Notes: generated from the letters alone by a model not told the origin. DNA of 64,000 nt from Paracoccus marcusii (GCF_028621715.1 NZ_CP117466.1:315001-379000); one strand, 5' to 3'; shown: positions 1 through 9,820, counted from the stretch's first letter. Program-made: numbers and translations.

Positions 1-194
1 TGGCCGACAGTATCGCGGCCAAGCCGCCCCAGGTGATCCGCATGGGCAAGCGGGCCTTCCACGACCAGCTGGGACAGGGAACCGCCGCCGCCTATGCGGC
101 CACGGCGCAGGTCATGTGCACGAACATGGCCCTGCCCGAAACGGTCGAGGGGATCGGCGCCTTTCTGGAAAAGCGCCCGCCGAACTGGACCTGA
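1..194 (+). CDS. enoyl-CoA hydratase/isomerase family protein, C-terminal end
   Basis: Only the last 63 codons are inside the window; they are read in the frame starting at base 3 and end in TGA. The peptide contains AAKPPQVIRMGKRAF and ends in a segment (VEGIGAFLEKRPPNW) typical of the C-terminal trimerisation helices of crotonase-fold enzymes, where 'EGIxAFLEKRxPxW' is a common tail. These enzymes hydrate or isomerise enoyl-CoA thioesters. The catalytic region lies upstream of the window, so substrate cannot be judged. The gene converges on murD with a 3-bp gap, so it occupies the place where ftsW follows murD in many dcw clusters. Confidence 0.75.
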   Translation, partial: ADSIAAKPPQVIRMGKRAFHDQLGQGTAAAYAATAQVMCTNMALPETVEGIGAFLEKRPPNWT

Positions 195-197
195 CCT

Positions 198-1604
198 TCA
201 GGCCCCTGCGGCCAGTGCCTGGACCAGCGCCACGAAATGCTCTCCGCGCTTTTCGAAGTTCGGATACTGGTCAAAGCTGGCGGCGGCGGGAGCAAGCAGG
301 ACGGTGTCGCCCGGCTCGGCCTCGGCCGCGGCACGGGCGACGGCCTGCTCCATCGTGTCGGCGATCTCGTACGGGGTCTGGCCGATCTCCAGCGCAAAGT
401 CGCGCGCGGAATGGCCGATCAGATAGGCCTTGGCGACCGCGCCCAAATGCGGCTGCAGGGCCGCGATGCCGCCCTCCTTGCCCAGGCCTCCGGCGATCCA
501 GCGGATTCGCGGAAAGGCCTGCAGCGCCTTGGCGGCGGCATCGACGTTGGTGGCCTTGCTGTCATTGACATACCGGACGCCGTCGATCTGGGCGACCGTC
601 TGGCTGCGATGCGGCAGGCCCGCAAAGCTGTGGAACGCGGCCTCGATCTCGCGCGGCGCCAGGCCCACCGCGCGGCAGGCGGCATAGGCTGCGCAGGCGT
701 TCTGGTGGTTGTGCGCACCGGGCAGGCCCTGCATCGCGCGCAGGTCAATCGATGCCGCCTGCCGCCCCTTGCGATATTCGGACAGGAAACCCTTGCGCGC
801 AAAGACCGACCACGCCGCCCGGTCCAGCTTCTGTCCCGACGACACCCGGATCACCCGGTCGTCGGTGGGACCCATCGACAGCTGGTTGGCCAGATACGAC
901 CCCTCGGGGTCGTCGATGCCGATCACGGCCCGGTCCGGACCGCCCTCGGAGAACAGCCGCCGTTTTGCCGCGAAATAGCCGCCCAGGCCGGCATGGCGGT
1001 CCAGGTGGTCGGGCGACAGGTTGGTCATGACCGCCACGTCGGGCGTCAGCGCCCGCGCCAGTTCGGTCTGATAGCTGGACAGCTCCAGCACCACGACCTC
1101 GGCCTCGACCGCTGGCTCCAGCGACAGCACGCCCGTGCCGATATTGCCGCCCATCTGCGTGGGGCGGCCGCATTCCTCCAGCACGTGATGGATCAGCGCG
1201 GTGGTCGTCGACTTGCCGTTCGACCCGGTGACCGCGATCACCCGTGGCGCGCGATCGAACTGGTCCCAGTCGCGGGTCGCATAGCTGCGGAAGAACAGGC
1301 CGATGTCGTTATCGACCGGAACGCCAAGCTGCCATGCCATCGCGATGGCCGGGTGCGGACGGGGATACAGATGCGGGATGCCGGGGCTGACGATCAGCAT
1401 CGCGATGCACTGCCAGTTCGCCTCGCGCGTCAGGTCAAGGATGCTCAGGCCATCGGCCTGGGCCGCGTCGCGCGTATCGACGCCGTCATCCCAGGCCACG
1501 ACCCGCGCCCCGCCCGCGGCCAGAGCCGCGGCGGTCGCCTTGCCGGACCGGCCAAGCCCCAGCACCGCGACGGTCAGTTCTTCGACGCCCTGAACGGGGA
1601 TCAT
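198..1604 (-). CDS. murD: UDP-N-acetylmuramoyl-L-alanine--D-glutamate ligase MurD
   Basis: Adds D-glutamate to UDP-MurNAc-L-Ala in the cytoplasm, the second ATP-dependent step of peptidoglycan stem-peptide assembly. The 468-residue product has an N-terminal dinucleotide-like fold with GLGRSG (about 16-21), the Mur-ligase P-loop TGSNGKST (126-133) and a C-terminal domain with VNDSKATN, all in the expected order and at normal family length. It follows mraY on the minus strand after 30 bp and is the last gene of this dcw segment. The next downstream gene is a convergent enoyl-CoA hydratase, so ftsW, murG and the rest must lie elsewhere. Confidence 0.97.
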   Translation of the reverse strand: MIPVQGVEELTVAVLGLGRSGKATAAALAAGGARVVAWDDGVDTRDAAQADGLSILDLTREANWQCIAMLIVSPGIPHLYPRPHPAIAMAWQLGVPVDNDIGLFFRSYATRDWDQFDRAPRVIAVTGSNGKSTTTALIHHVLEECGRPTQMGGNIGTGVLSLEPAVEAEVVVLELSSYQTELARALTPDVAVMTNLSPDHLDRHAGLGGYFAAKRRLFSEGGPDRAVIGIDDPEGSYLANQLSMGPTDDRVIRVSSGQKLDRAAWSVFARKGFLSEYRKGRQAASIDLRAMQGLPGAHNHQNACAAYAACRAVGLAPREIEAAFHSFAGLPHRSQTVAQIDGVRYVNDSKATNVDAAAKALQAFPRIRWIAGGLGKEGGIAALQPHLGAVAKAYLIGHSARDFALEIGQTPYEIADTMEQAVARAAAEAEPGDTVLLAPAAASFDQYPNFEKRGEHFVALVQALAAGA

Positions 1605-1634
1605 GGGTTGGCTCCTTGCGAAAACGGGACGGTA

Positions 1635-2717
1635 TCAGCGCAGCTTCAGCGTCGCCAAGCCGATCAGCGCCAGAATCAGCGCGATGATCCAGAAGCGGAT
1701 GACGATCTGCGCCTCTCCCCAGCCCTTCTTCTCGAAATGGTGGTGGATGGGGGCCATCAGGAAGACCCGCTTGCCGGTCCGCTTGAAATACAGCACCTGG
1801 ATGATGACCGACAGGGCCTCGACCACGAACAGGCCACCGACGATGGCCAGCACGATCTCATGCTTGGTGACGACGGCGATGGCGCCCAGCGCGCCGCCCA
1901 GGGCCAGCGATCCGGTATCGCCCATGAACACCGCAGCCGGCGGGGCGTTGTACCACAGAAAGCCCAGTCCCCCGCCGATCAGGGCGGCGACAAAGATCAG
2001 GATCTCTCCGCTGCCGGGAACGTGGTGGACGCCCAGATATTCGGTGAAGTCGACGCGCCCCACCGTATAGGCGATGATGCCCAGGGTGCCCGCGGCGATC
2101 ATCACGGGCATGATCGCCAGCCCGTCCAGACCGTCGGTCAGATTGACCGCATTGGCCGCGCCCACGATCACGATCATCGCAAAGGGCACGAAGAACCAGC
2201 CCAGGTTGACCAGGACATCCTTGAAGATCGGCAATGCCAGCTGGTTGGTCAGCCCCGCGGGATGCAGCAGCGACGCCGCGATCCCGGCGCAGGCCGCGAT
2301 GCCCAGACCCAGCAGCATCCGCATGCGCGAACTGACGCCCTTGGTGTTGTGCTTGGTCACCTTGGCATAGTCGTCGGCAAATCCGATCATCGCAAAGCCC
2401 GCGGTCACCAGCAGCACGATCCAGACATAGCCGTTGTCCAGCCGCGCCCACAGAAGGGTCGAGAACAGCAGCGCCGACAGGATCAGCAACCCGCCCATCG
2501 TCGGCGTGCCCGCCTTGGCCAGGTGGCTTTGCGGGCCGTCGTCGCGGATCGGCTGGCCCTTCTTCTGGACGCGGCGCAGATAGTTGATCAGCGGCCGTCC
2601 GAAGATGAAGCCGAAGAACAGCGCGGTGAAGAACGCGGCCCCCGCCCGGAAGGTGATGTATCGGAACAGGTTGAAGAAATCCCCGCCCTCGGACAGGTTG
2701 CTGAGCCAGTAGAGCAT
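1635..2717 (-). CDS. mraY: phospho-N-acetylmuramoyl-pentapeptide transferase MraY
   Basis: Inner-membrane enzyme that transfers phospho-MurNAc-pentapeptide to undecaprenyl phosphate, giving lipid I. The 360-residue protein has about ten membrane segments, the Asp-rich active-site motif [17 protein letters not shown], and the cytoplasmic loop HHHFEKKG, all diagnostic of MraY. I chose the internal ATG (MLYWLSNL) rather than an ATG nine codons upstream because the longer form overlaps murF and MLYWL is the usual family start. It begins 4 nt after the murF stop, so the two are translationally close. Confidence 0.96.
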   Translation of the reverse strand: MLYWLSNLSEGGDFFNLFRYITFRAGAAFFTALFFGFIFGRPLINYLRRVQKKGQPIRDDGPQSHLAKAGTPTMGGLLILSALLFSTLLWARLDNGYVWIVLLVTAGFAMIGFADDYAKVTKHNTKGVSSRMRMLLGLGIAACAGIAASLLHPAGLTNQLALPIFKDVLVNLGWFFVPFAMIVIVGAANAVNLTDGLDGLAIMPVMIAAGTLGIIAYTVGRVDFTEYLGVHHVPGSGEILIFVAALIGGGLGFLWYNAPPAAVFMGDTGSLALGGALGAIAVVTKHEIVLAIVGGLFVVEALSVIIQVLYFKRTGKRVFLMAPIHHHFEKKGWGEAQIVIRFWIIALILALIGLATLKLR

Positions 2718-2721
2718 GGCA

Positions 2722-4092
2722 TTATCCTTTGTCTTGGGCGGCACCGGCGCGCAGCGCCTGGACCACCATCGAGATCCGTGAGGATTTCGAGCCTTTCACC
2801 AGCACGATGTCGCCGGCGGAAATCAGTTTGTCGGGTTGGGCGGCCAGTTCGGCCGCCGTTTGCGTCCATTGCCCGCGCTTGTCCGCAGGCAGGGCCTCGT
2901 GCAGGTGCCGCATCAGGGGGCCGGCACAATGGACCAGGTCGATTGCGGCCATGGAGGGATCGTCGGCCACGGCGCGATGCATCGCGACCTCTTCCGTGCC
3001 CAGTTCCAGCATGTCGCCCAGAATCGCCACGCGCCGCCCGCCCTGCAGGCCCGCCAGCGTGGCAAGCCCCGCGGACAGCGATGCCGGATTGGCGTTGAAG
3101 GCGTCGTCGATCAGGCGGATGCCGCCCAGCGTCTCGACCGCGCCGCGCCCCTGCGGGGGGTGCCAGTCGGACAGATGTGCCGCCGCCTGCGCAAGGTCGG
3201 CCCCCGCCGCCGCCAGCGCGGCCAGCACGCCGACGGCGTTCATCGCGAAATGCCGCCCCGTGGTGGGCAGGGTGAAGGCCAGCGTGTCGCCCATGATGCG
3301 GGCATGGCAGGACAGCGCCCCGTCCTGCGGCACGATGCGCAGCGGACGCGCCACGCCATGTTCGCCAAAACCCACGACCACCGCACCGGCCCGGTCCGCG
3401 CAATCCCGCAGGATCTGGGTCACGGGCAGATCCTCGGGCAGGATCGCGTGACCCACGGGTTGCAGCCCCTCGAAGATCGCACCCTTTTCGCGGGCGATGC
3501 CTTCGATCGCGCCAAAGGCCTCCAGATGGGCGGCGGCCACCGTGGTGATCAGCGCCACATGCGGCCGCGCCATGCGCGACAGGGGCGCGATCTCTCCGGG
3601 ATGGTTCATGCCGATCTCGATGATGGCGAAATCGGTGTTCGCGGGCATGCGCGCCAGGGTCAGCGGCACGCCCCAATGGTTGTTGTAGCTGGCTTCGGCT
3701 GCGTGGATCACGCCCTGCCCCGCCAGCGCGGTACGCGCCATCTCCTTGGTCGAGGTCTTGCCGACCGACCCGGTGATGGCGATGACCCGGCCCGTCATGC
3801 GCGCGCGGCCCGCCCGGCCCAGATCCTCCAAGCCGCGCAGCACGTCGGGCACCACCAGCAGCGGCGCGTCAGACGCCACGCCGTCCGGGATGCGGCTGAC
3901 CAGCGCGGCGGCCGCCCCCCTGGCCAGGGCCTGCGCCACGAAATCATGCCCGTCGCGGTCGGCCTGCAGCGCGACGAACAGATCGCCGGGGGCGATGGTG
4001 CGCGTGTCGATGGACACACCCGTCGCGGCCCATGCGGCCGTCACCCGCCCGCCGGTGGCGGCGGCGGCGTCATCGGATGTCCAGAGTGTCAT
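2722..4092 (-). CDS. murF: UDP-N-acetylmuramoyl-tripeptide--D-alanyl-D-alanine ligase MurF
   Basis: Cytoplasmic ligase that adds D-Ala-D-Ala to the UDP-MurNAc-tripeptide, completing the stem pentapeptide. The 456-residue product has the Mur N-terminal domain, the ATP-binding loop TGSVGKTS (107-114) followed by TKEM, the central motif [10 protein letters not shown] and the C-terminal domain with LGDMLELG. The start ATG overlaps the murE stop by 4 nt (ATGA), a common coupling arrangement in this cluster. Length and motif order are normal. Confidence 0.96.
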   Translation of the reverse strand: MTLWTSDDAAAATGGRVTAAWAATGVSIDTRTIAPGDLFVALQADRDGHDFVAQALARGAAAALVSRIPDGVASDAPLLVVPDVLRGLEDLGRAGRARMTGRVIAITGSVGKTSTKEMARTALAGQGVIHAAEASYNNHWGVPLTLARMPANTDFAIIEIGMNHPGEIAPLSRMARPHVALITTVAAAHLEAFGAIEGIAREKGAIFEGLQPVGHAILPEDLPVTQILRDCADRAGAVVVGFGEHGVARPLRIVPQDGALSCHARIMGDTLAFTLPTTGRHFAMNAVGVLAALAAAGADLAQAAAHLSDWHPPQGRGAVETLGGIRLIDDAFNANPASLSAGLATLAGLQGGRRVAILGDMLELGTEEVAMHRAVADDPSMAAIDLVHCAGPLMRHLHEALPADKRGQWTQTAAELAAQPDKLISAGDIVLVKGSKSSRISMVVQALRAGAAQDKG

Positions 4093-5588
4093 ATCCGTCC
4101 GTCCAGTGCCGCGACCGCGACCGAGGCCTGTTCGGCATCGTCGAAGGGATAGACGTCCTGCCCCACGATCTGGCCGGTCTCATGACCCTTGCCGCAGATC
4201 AGCAGCGCGTCGCCCGGTTGCAGCGCATCGACACCGCGCAGGATCGCCTCGGCCCGGTCGGCGATCTCGGTCGCGTCGGGGCCCGCGCTGGCCATGATGG
4301 CGGCACGGATCAGGGCCGGATCCTCGGTCCGGGGGTTGTCGTCGGTGACGATCACCACGTCGGCATGATCGCGCGCGGCTTCGCCCATCAGCGGGCGCTT
4401 GCCCCGGTCGCGGTCGCCACCCGCACCGATGATGCAGACGATGCGCCCCATCACATGCGGACGCAGCGATTGCAGCGCCGCGACCACCGCGCCCGGCTTG
4501 TGGGCGTAATCCACAAAGACCGCCGCACCGTTCTCGCGCTGCGCGACCAGCTGCATCCGGCCCCGTACGGTGGTCAGCTGCGGCAGCACGCGCAGGATGT
4601 CGTCGGCGCTGTCGCCCGAGGCCAGGCACAGGCCCATCGCCGCCAGCACGTTTTCCGCCTGGAACCCGCCGATCAGCGGCAGCCGCACCAGATGCGCCCG
4701 CCCCATCACCGAGAACCGCAGATCCTGCCCCGTCGCGTCATAGCGCTGGCCCAGGATGCGCAGCATCGCGGCCTCTCCGGTGCCGACGGTGGTCAGGGCC
4801 AGGCCGCGATCGGTCGCGATGTCGGCCATCTGGCGGCCGCGCTGGCTGTCGATGTTGATGACGGCAGCGGCGCCGTCCTCCAGCACGCGGTTGAACAAAA
4901 GGGCCTTGGCCGCGAAATATTCGTCAAAGCCAGCGTGGTAATCCAGGTGATCCTGGCTGAAATTGGTGAAGGCCCCGGCCTCGACCCGCACCCCGTCCAG
5001 GCGGCGCTGATCCAGTCCGTGGCTGGAGGCCTCCATCGCGGCATGGGTGACGCCCGCGGCGACCGCCTCGGCCAGGACGCGGTGCAGGGTCAGCGGATCG
5101 GGGGTGGTATGGGCAAGCTTTGCCTGGTGATCGCCCTCGACCCCCATAGTGCCCAGGCTGATCGCCTTGTGGCCCAGCGCCTGCCAGATCTGGCGGGTGA
5201 AGCTGGCCACGCTGGTCTTGCCGCTGGTGCCGGTGACGGCCACGACATGGGCGGGCTGATCGGCGAACCACAGCGACGCCGCGCCGGCCAGGGCGGCGCG
5301 CGGATCCTCGGCCACGATCAACGCCCCGTCCCAGCCTGACAGAACGTCGGCGGCGATCTCGGCGCCCTGGCGGTCGGTCAGGACGGCGGCGGCCTGCATG
5401 CGCAGCGCGTACTGGATGAATTCGCCGCCATGGACGGCCGATCCCGGCAGGGCCGCGAACAGGTGCCCGGGCTTGACCGTGCGGCTGTCGATGGACAGCC
5501 CCGTGATCCGCGGGTCACGCCCACCGGGGGCGCGCAGCCCCAGCTGCGACAGCGTCACGTCGTCCTTGTCCACAGTCCCACCCGTCAT
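4089..5588 (-). CDS. murE: UDP-N-acetylmuramoyl-tripeptide synthetase MurE (meso-DAP adding)
   Basis: Adds the third stem-peptide residue to UDP-MurNAc-L-Ala-D-Glu. The 499-residue protein carries the P-loop TGTSGKTS (119-126) and, near the C-terminus, DNPRTEDP (about 417-424). The DNPR signature is the known specificity motif for meso-diaminopimelate, so a DAP-type peptidoglycan is expected. GKGHE follows near residue 466. The start codon overlaps the ftsI stop (ATGA). A run of N-terminal residues before the SRTVKPG motif is of ordinary length. Confidence 0.96.
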   Translation of the reverse strand: MTGGTVDKDDVTLSQLGLRAPGGRDPRITGLSIDSRTVKPGHLFAALPGSAVHGGEFIQYALRMQAAAVLTDRQGAEIAADVLSGWDGALIVAEDPRAALAGAASLWFADQPAHVVAVTGTSGKTSVASFTRQIWQALGHKAISLGTMGVEGDHQAKLAHTTPDPLTLHRVLAEAVAAGVTHAAMEASSHGLDQRRLDGVRVEAGAFTNFSQDHLDYHAGFDEYFAAKALLFNRVLEDGAAAVINIDSQRGRQMADIATDRGLALTTVGTGEAAMLRILGQRYDATGQDLRFSVMGRAHLVRLPLIGGFQAENVLAAMGLCLASGDSADDILRVLPQLTTVRGRMQLVAQRENGAAVFVDYAHKPGAVVAALQSLRPHVMGRIVCIIGAGGDRDRGKRPLMGEAARDHADVVIVTDDNPRTEDPALIRAAIMASAGPDATEIADRAEAILRGVDALQPGDALLICGKGHETGQIVGQDVYPFDDAEQASVAVAALDGRI

Positions 5589-7414
5589 TGATTTGCGACG
5601 AGCCTTACCGCAGCCTCCTCGTCGGGTTCAACACGCGGTTCGAAGCGCGCGGTGATCGTCGGCAGGATTTCGTCGGTGATCGGCTCCAGCCCCAGCAGCG
5701 GGCCGATGCGGCGGACCATTTCCGCGGCGACGGGCGCGACGGTATGACCTGCGGTACGCACCGCAGTCCCGTTGATGGTCGTTGACGGCTCGTCCAGCAT
5801 GGTGATCAGGACGTATTTCGGATCGCTGGCCGGAAAGACCGACGCAAAGGTCGCGATGATCTTGTTCTCGTAGTACCCGCCTGCGGCTCTGGGCTTGTCC
5901 GCCGAACCGGTCTTGCCGGCGACCTCGTATCCCGGCACCTCGGCCTGGCGGGCGGTGCCGCGGGTGACGACCTGGCGCAACATGTCGACAGCCATCGCGG
6001 CGGCACGGGGCGACAGCACCTGTTCACCCTCGGGGCGTTGTCGTCCATGCACCAGCGTGGGCGTCACGCGCTTGCCGCCATTCGCGATCGTCGCATAGGC
6101 GGCCGCCAGGTGCAGCGGGCTGGCCGCCAGCCCGTGGCCGAAACTGACCGTCGCCGCAGTGACGGCGGGCCAGCGCGTGGGCACCAGCGGCTGACCGGTG
6201 GGGGCTTCGACCATCTCGATGGAGGTCGGCACGAACAGGCCAAGCTTCTCCAGGAAATCCTTCTGCCGCTCGGGCCCGATCAGCTGCGCGATGCGCACCG
6301 TTCCCACGTTCGAGGACTTCACGATGACGTCCGTCACGCTCAGTTCCTTGCCGTAATTGTGGAAATCGTTGATCAGGAACCGGCCGATCCGCATGGGTGC
6401 TGCAGCATTGATGCCCGACGCGGGGTTGACCAGCCCCAGGTCCAGCGCCTGCGCGACCGGGAAGATCTTGAAGGTCGAACCCAGCTCGTACTGGCCCTGG
6501 ACGGCGCGGTTGAACAGCGGACTGTCCGACGGCTCTCCGGTCAGCAGCGGGCGGGGGCGGTCATTGGGGTCGAAATCGGGCAGGCTGGCCATGGCCAGGA
6601 TCTCTCCGGTCTCGACCTCCATCAGGATGCCAGTCGCGCCCTTGGCGTTCATGACGTTCATGCCCGAGGCCAGCACGTCCTCCATCGCCTGCTGCAGCGT
6701 CAGGTCGATGGACAGGGCCAGCGGCGCCCCCTCGTTGCCGGGATCGCGCAGCCAGGCGTCGAACGCCTTCTCGACGCCTGCGACGCCGATGACCTCGGCG
6801 CTGTTCACGCCTTCGCTGCCGAAGCCAGACCCGCCCAGGATGTGGCTGGCCAGGTCGGCATTGGGATAGATGCGCATCTCTCGCGGGCCGAACAGCAGGC
6901 CGGGCTCGCCCAGGTCGTGGACGGCCTGCATCTGCTCGGGGCTGATCTTGCGCTTGATCCACATGAACTTGCGGTTGCCGGTGAAGTCGCGGGTCAGGCG
7001 CTGCACGTCCAGGTCGGGAAAGATCTCGGCCAGGCCCTGCGCGGTGCCGATGGGATCGACCATCTGGTGGGGATGGGCATAGACCGAATGGGTCAGCAGG
7101 TTCGTGGCCAGCACCCTGCCCCGCCGGTCGGTGATGTCCGCGCGCTGAGAGATGATCTGCGACGACAGCACCTGCGCGCGCGGTTCTGCCGCCGCGCTGG
7201 AGGCGAGCGTCCCCATGCGCACCGCGACCGTGCCGAAGGCCAGCATGAAACAGCCCGCCATGACGATCAGCCGACCTTCGGCGCGCCTGCGGGCGCGGTC
7301 CTGGATCTGTTCGTGGCGGCGGCGGCGGTTCTCGGCCTCGATGTCGTCGGGGTTCTCGCCGCGCTCGCGCGCTCTCAGGATGCGGGCCAGGGGGCGCAGG
7401 GGGGTGCGGATCAT
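5585..7414 (-). CDS. ftsI: division-specific peptidoglycan transpeptidase FtsI (PBP3)
   Basis: Septal transpeptidase anchored in the inner membrane. The 609-residue product has a basic cytoplasmic N-terminus, one membrane helix at about residues 48-68, a dimerisation domain and a penicillin-binding domain with STFK (313-316), SSN (367-369) and KTGS (501-504), the three class B PBP active-site motifs. The start ATG (MIRTPLRP) overlaps the ftsL stop by 4 nt; longer in-frame starts would run through ftsL in another frame and are not credible. It lies between ftsL and murE as in most dcw clusters. Confidence 0.96.
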   Translation of the reverse strand: MIRTPLRPLARILRARERGENPDDIEAENRRRRHEQIQDRARRRAEGRLIVMAGCFMLAFGTVAVRMGTLASSAAAEPRAQVLSSQIISQRADITDRRGRVLATNLLTHSVYAHPHQMVDPIGTAQGLAEIFPDLDVQRLTRDFTGNRKFMWIKRKISPEQMQAVHDLGEPGLLFGPREMRIYPNADLASHILGGSGFGSEGVNSAEVIGVAGVEKAFDAWLRDPGNEGAPLALSIDLTLQQAMEDVLASGMNVMNAKGATGILMEVETGEILAMASLPDFDPNDRPRPLLTGEPSDSPLFNRAVQGQYELGSTFKIFPVAQALDLGLVNPASGINAAAPMRIGRFLINDFHNYGKELSVTDVIVKSSNVGTVRIAQLIGPERQKDFLEKLGLFVPTSIEMVEAPTGQPLVPTRWPAVTAATVSFGHGLAASPLHLAAAYATIANGGKRVTPTLVHGRQRPEGEQVLSPRAAAMAVDMLRQVVTRGTARQAEVPGYEVAGKTGSADKPRAAGGYYENKIIATFASVFPASDPKYVLITMLDEPSTTINGTAVRTAGHTVAPVAAEMVRRIGPLLGLEPITDEILPTITARFEPRVEPDEEAAVRLVANQ

Positions 7415-7770
7415 GGCTGAGGCTCCTCGGCAGGATCGGTTTCGGGCAGAAGGTCGGTGACCAGGTCGGCCGACGGCGGGGGCGGCTTGGGATAGTCGAT
7501 GTGGTCCAGGTCCAGGAACTGCCCCGATTCGACCGGACCCAGTTCCAGCCGGTCGAAGTTCAGGTCGACCAGCTGGCGCAGGCGGTCGGGGCGGTTCAGG
7601 AAGGCCCATTCGGCCCGCAGCACGCCCAGCTCCTCGCGCAGGCCCGCGATCTGGCGCTGGACCTGGGACATCTCTCCGATGGCGGCCTGGGTGGCATAGT
7701 TCTCGCGATAGGCCCAGAAGGCCAGTCCCATCAGCATCAGCACGCAGGCCAGACAGGTCAACGACCGCAT
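7411..7770 (-). CDS. ftsL: cell division protein FtsL
   Basis: Small bitopic divisome protein that, with FtsB and FtsQ, activates septal synthesis. The 119-residue product starts [21 protein letters not shown], a single membrane helix, followed by a heptad-rich coiled-coil region (about 25-75) and a Pro/Asp-rich tail. Sequence conservation of FtsL is low, so the call leans on topology, length and position between rsmH and ftsI. Its ATG overlaps the rsmH stop by one base (TGATG). Its usual partner FtsB is encoded about 6 kb away. Confidence 0.88.
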   Translation of the reverse strand: MRSLTCLACVLMLMGLAFWAYRENYATQAAIGEMSQVQRQIAGLREELGVLRAEWAFLNRPDRLRQLVDLNFDRLELGPVESGQFLDLDHIDYPKPPPPSADLVTDLLPETDPAEEPQP

Positions 7771-8732
7771 CACGCAGCTCCCGGAAGATGCGGCATGGCC
7801 AGCGACCGGGCATCGACCGCGCCCGCCGCGGCGTCGGTGCGCACGGCCACGCGCAGCAAGGCTGAACGCGCACGCGGGTTCACGTCCAGCTCCTCGGGGT
7901 CGGGACCGATCGCACGGCGGAAGGGCAGGCGGAAGGCCGGCTCCACGACCTGCGTGACCGGCGCATAGCGGTTGCCGCCGCCGCCCGCATCGGACCGCGC
8001 CTGCATGAAGCGCTTGACGATCCGGTCCTCCAGCGAATGAAAGCTGACGACGGCCAGCTGGCCGCCCGGCTTCAACGCGCGTTCGGCGGCCGACAGGCCC
8101 GCCACCAGCTGACCGAACTCGTCGTTCACCCAGATGCGGATCGCCTGAAAGCTGCGCGTCGCGGGATGGCTCTGCCCCGGCTTGGCGCGCGGCAGGCAGC
8201 CGGTGACCACCTGGGTCAGCTGCGTGGTCCGGGTCAGCGGGCGCGCGGCCACGATGGCGCGCGCGATGCGGCGCGCGGCACGCTCCTCTCCGTAATGATA
8301 CAGCACGTCGGCGATGTCCGATTCTTCGGCGCTGTTCAGAAGGTCCGCGGCGGACGGCACATCGCCGCCCATCCGCATGTCCAGCGGCCCGTCCCGCATG
8401 AACGAGAACCCGCGATCCGCTTGGTCCAGCTGCATCGAGCTGACGCCGAGGTCCAGCACCACCCCGTCCAGCGCCTGACCGGCCAAGGCGTCCATGTCGG
8501 AAAACGTACCCTCGACCAGGCGCAGGCGGTCGCCGTACTGGCCGCGCCATGCCTCGGCCATGCGAAACACCGACGGATCGCGGTCGACGCCGATGACCAG
8601 GTCGGCCCCCGCATCCAGCAGGCCACGGGCATAGCCGCCCGCGCCGAACGTGCCGTCCAGCCAGACGCCCCCGATGGGTGCGGTCGCGCGCAGCAGCGGC
8701 GCCAGCAGGACCGGAATATGCGGATCCGCCAT
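7770..8732 (-). CDS. rsmH: 16S rRNA (cytosine(1402)-N(4))-methyltransferase RsmH
   Basis: SAM-dependent methyltransferase (formerly MraW) that modifies C1402 in the ribosomal P site. The 320-residue protein begins [10 protein letters not shown], a family hallmark, and has the SAM-binding glycine loop [13 protein letters not shown] (about 29-41), [19 protein letters not shown] and the C-terminal [10 protein letters not shown]. It starts 3 bp after mraZ, and the mraZ-rsmH pair is the conserved head of dcw clusters. Confidence 0.97.
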   Translation of the reverse strand: MADPHIPVLLAPLLRATAPIGGVWLDGTFGAGGYARGLLDAGADLVIGVDRDPSVFRMAEAWRGQYGDRLRLVEGTFSDMDALAGQALDGVVLDLGVSSMQLDQADRGFSFMRDGPLDMRMGGDVPSAADLLNSAEESDIADVLYHYGEERAARRIARAIVAARPLTRTTQLTQVVTGCLPRAKPGQSHPATRSFQAIRIWVNDEFGQLVAGLSAAERALKPGGQLAVVSFHSLEDRIVKRFMQARSDAGGGGNRYAPVTQVVEPAFRLPFRRAIGPDPEELDVNPRARSALLRVAVRTDAAAGAVDARSLAMPHLPGAA

Positions 8733-8735
8733 GCC

Positions 8736-9248
8736 CTAGCCCTCGGAGGATTGCTGCAGGAAGGCGCGGGGGTCGAATTCGGGGCCCTTGCTGGCCGCGA
8801 AATCCTCCAGCGCCTGCACGTCCTTGGGACGCGATTCGGGGTGATAGACCTGGATGTAGTCGCCGCGCGATTCAAAGATCGTCTCGGTCCCGTCGGCAAA
8901 GCCCAGCCTGTCGCGCAGCTTTGCGGGCAGGACCAGGCGGCCCTCGCGGTCGATCTCAAGGTCGGTGGACTGTCCGTTCATCAGCAGCTCCAGCCAGCGG
9001 CGCTCCTGGCTGCCGCGGGTCAGGCGGTCGATCTGCTCGTCGATCTGCTCGATGGCCTCGATGGTGTACAGCTCCAGCCAGTTCCACCAGTCAGGGCCAT
9101 AGACCGCCACCAGCTGCGTGCGCCCGGTGTTCGTCCCCGAGAATGACGGGTCGCCGGCATCGAACACGCGGCGCAGCCGGGCCGGGATCGACATCCGACC
9201 CTTGCCATCGACCTTGACGGTTTCGGTGCCTCTGAACTTCCGCGCCAC
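8736..9248 (-). CDS. mraZ: transcriptional regulator MraZ
   Basis: AbrB-like DNA-binding protein that in Escherichia coli binds repeated TGGGN boxes and represses the dcw operon. The 170-residue product contains two SpoVT/AbrB-type repeats: the first around KVDGKGRMSIPARLR, the second around EIDREGRLVLPAKLR. The start is GTG, with a purine stretch (GAGGGCGGG) about 10 nt upstream and no better ATG nearby. It heads the dcw genes and lies downstream of an unusually long leader holding candidate MraZ boxes, an intrinsic terminator and two hairpins. Confidence 0.95.
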   Translation of the reverse strand: MARKFRGTETVKVDGKGRMSIPARLRRVFDAGDPSFSGTNTGRTQLVAVYGPDWWNWLELYTIEAIEQIDEQIDRLTRGSQERRWLELLMNGQSTDLEIDREGRLVLPAKLRDRLGFADGTETIFESRGDYIQVYHPESRPKDVQALEDFAASKGPEFDPRAFLQQSSEG

Positions 9249-9271
9249 CTGGGCCCGCCCTCACTGTCCTG

Positions 9272-9330
9272 CTCTTTCGGGACGTCCGAAAGAGAAAGGG
9301 CGGATCGGGCCGCTGCCACTGCCCGATCCG
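9272..9330 (-). promoter_or_regulatory. two perfect stem-loops in the mraZ leader
   Basis: On the minus strand the mRNA first meets a perfect 10-bp GC-rich stem (CGGATCGGGC / GCCCGATCCG, 10-nt loop, bases 9301-9330) followed by the pyrimidine run CCCTTTCTCTTTC. That run enters the 5' arm of a second perfect 9-bp stem (CTCTTTCGG / CCGAAAGAG, 5-nt loop, bases 9272-9294), which ends about 24 nt before the mraZ GTG. Stem plus U-rich tract resembles an attenuator, and the second stem lies just upstream of the likely ribosome-binding purines. Function is inferred from position only. Confidence 0.6.
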
Positions 9331-9600
9331 CCGCCCTCGTTCCCGATTTACCCGGGCCCCTTTGCGGGGTTGGTTGCCGACCCGTCGCACGCCACCTGGG
9401 GGAGGTGCTGCTCGCGGACGCGGGCCGGCTATGTTGGAAAACGGTTGCCTGTATGAAGTCTGCTTCGCCTGTCCGGGGTCTTGGCGCCCCTTGAACTGCC
9501 CGTTTTCGTGATCCGGTTGTGACATGGGATTTCATGGGAAGCAACGGTATTCTTGGGCCACCAGCCGCATTCCGCCGCAGCTTTTGCCTGAGCCCGAATC

Positions 9601-9622
9601 AAAAAATGCCGCAGAGGCGGCA
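9601..9622 (-). terminator. intrinsic terminator inside the dcw leader
   Basis: On the minus strand TGCCGC-CTCT-GCGGCA forms a perfect 6-bp GC-rich stem with a 4-nt loop, directly followed by six T residues. It lies 257 bp downstream of the mrp stop codon and about 350 bp upstream of mraZ, so it is placed to stop transcripts that began at the dcw promoter region rather than to end mrp closely. Confidence 0.8.
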
Positions 9623-9815
9623 GTGATGCGGCAAAGTTTGGTGGCGTGACGCGAAAGCCACACTACATCTAGAAGGCGAGTAACAAACGCATTTTGCCGG
9701 TCACTGGGTCCATTTCACCACAGTTCAAAGCCCTGCAAGTCGAAAATCCGGGCAGCGTTGCAAAACTTTTGGAACAGATCACGGACGATCACGAAATCGA
9801 GAGGTCATTCGAGCC
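9601..9815 (-). ncRNA. candidate UpsM-like small RNA from the dcw leader
   Basis: The interval between the MraZ-box cluster and the intrinsic terminator, read on the minus strand, has no convincing ORF and could give an RNA of roughly 200 nt. In Rhodobacter sphaeroides the dcw cluster has an extended 5' leader that yields the abundant sRNA UpsM by partial termination and RNase E processing. Position, size and the terminator match that arrangement. I could not identify a clear -10/-35 pair, so the 5' end given is approximate. Confidence 0.5.
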
Positions 9816-9820
9816 TTACT

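Noticed and set aside
2717..2744. Longer MraY start (MPPKTKDNA...)
   Set aside because: It overlaps the murF end by 23 nt and MLYWL is the usual start.
237..3098. Long plus-strand open frame opposite murD and mraY
   Set aside because: It is antisense to two clear essential genes; GC-rich codon bias leaves the opposite strand open. It has no recognisable domain.
9525..9539. TGGGA pair 10 bp apart on the plus strand in the dcw leader
   Set aside because: Only two good boxes, on the opposite strand to the four-box cluster, with a degenerate third. It may be chance or a weak extra MraZ site; not listed as a feature.
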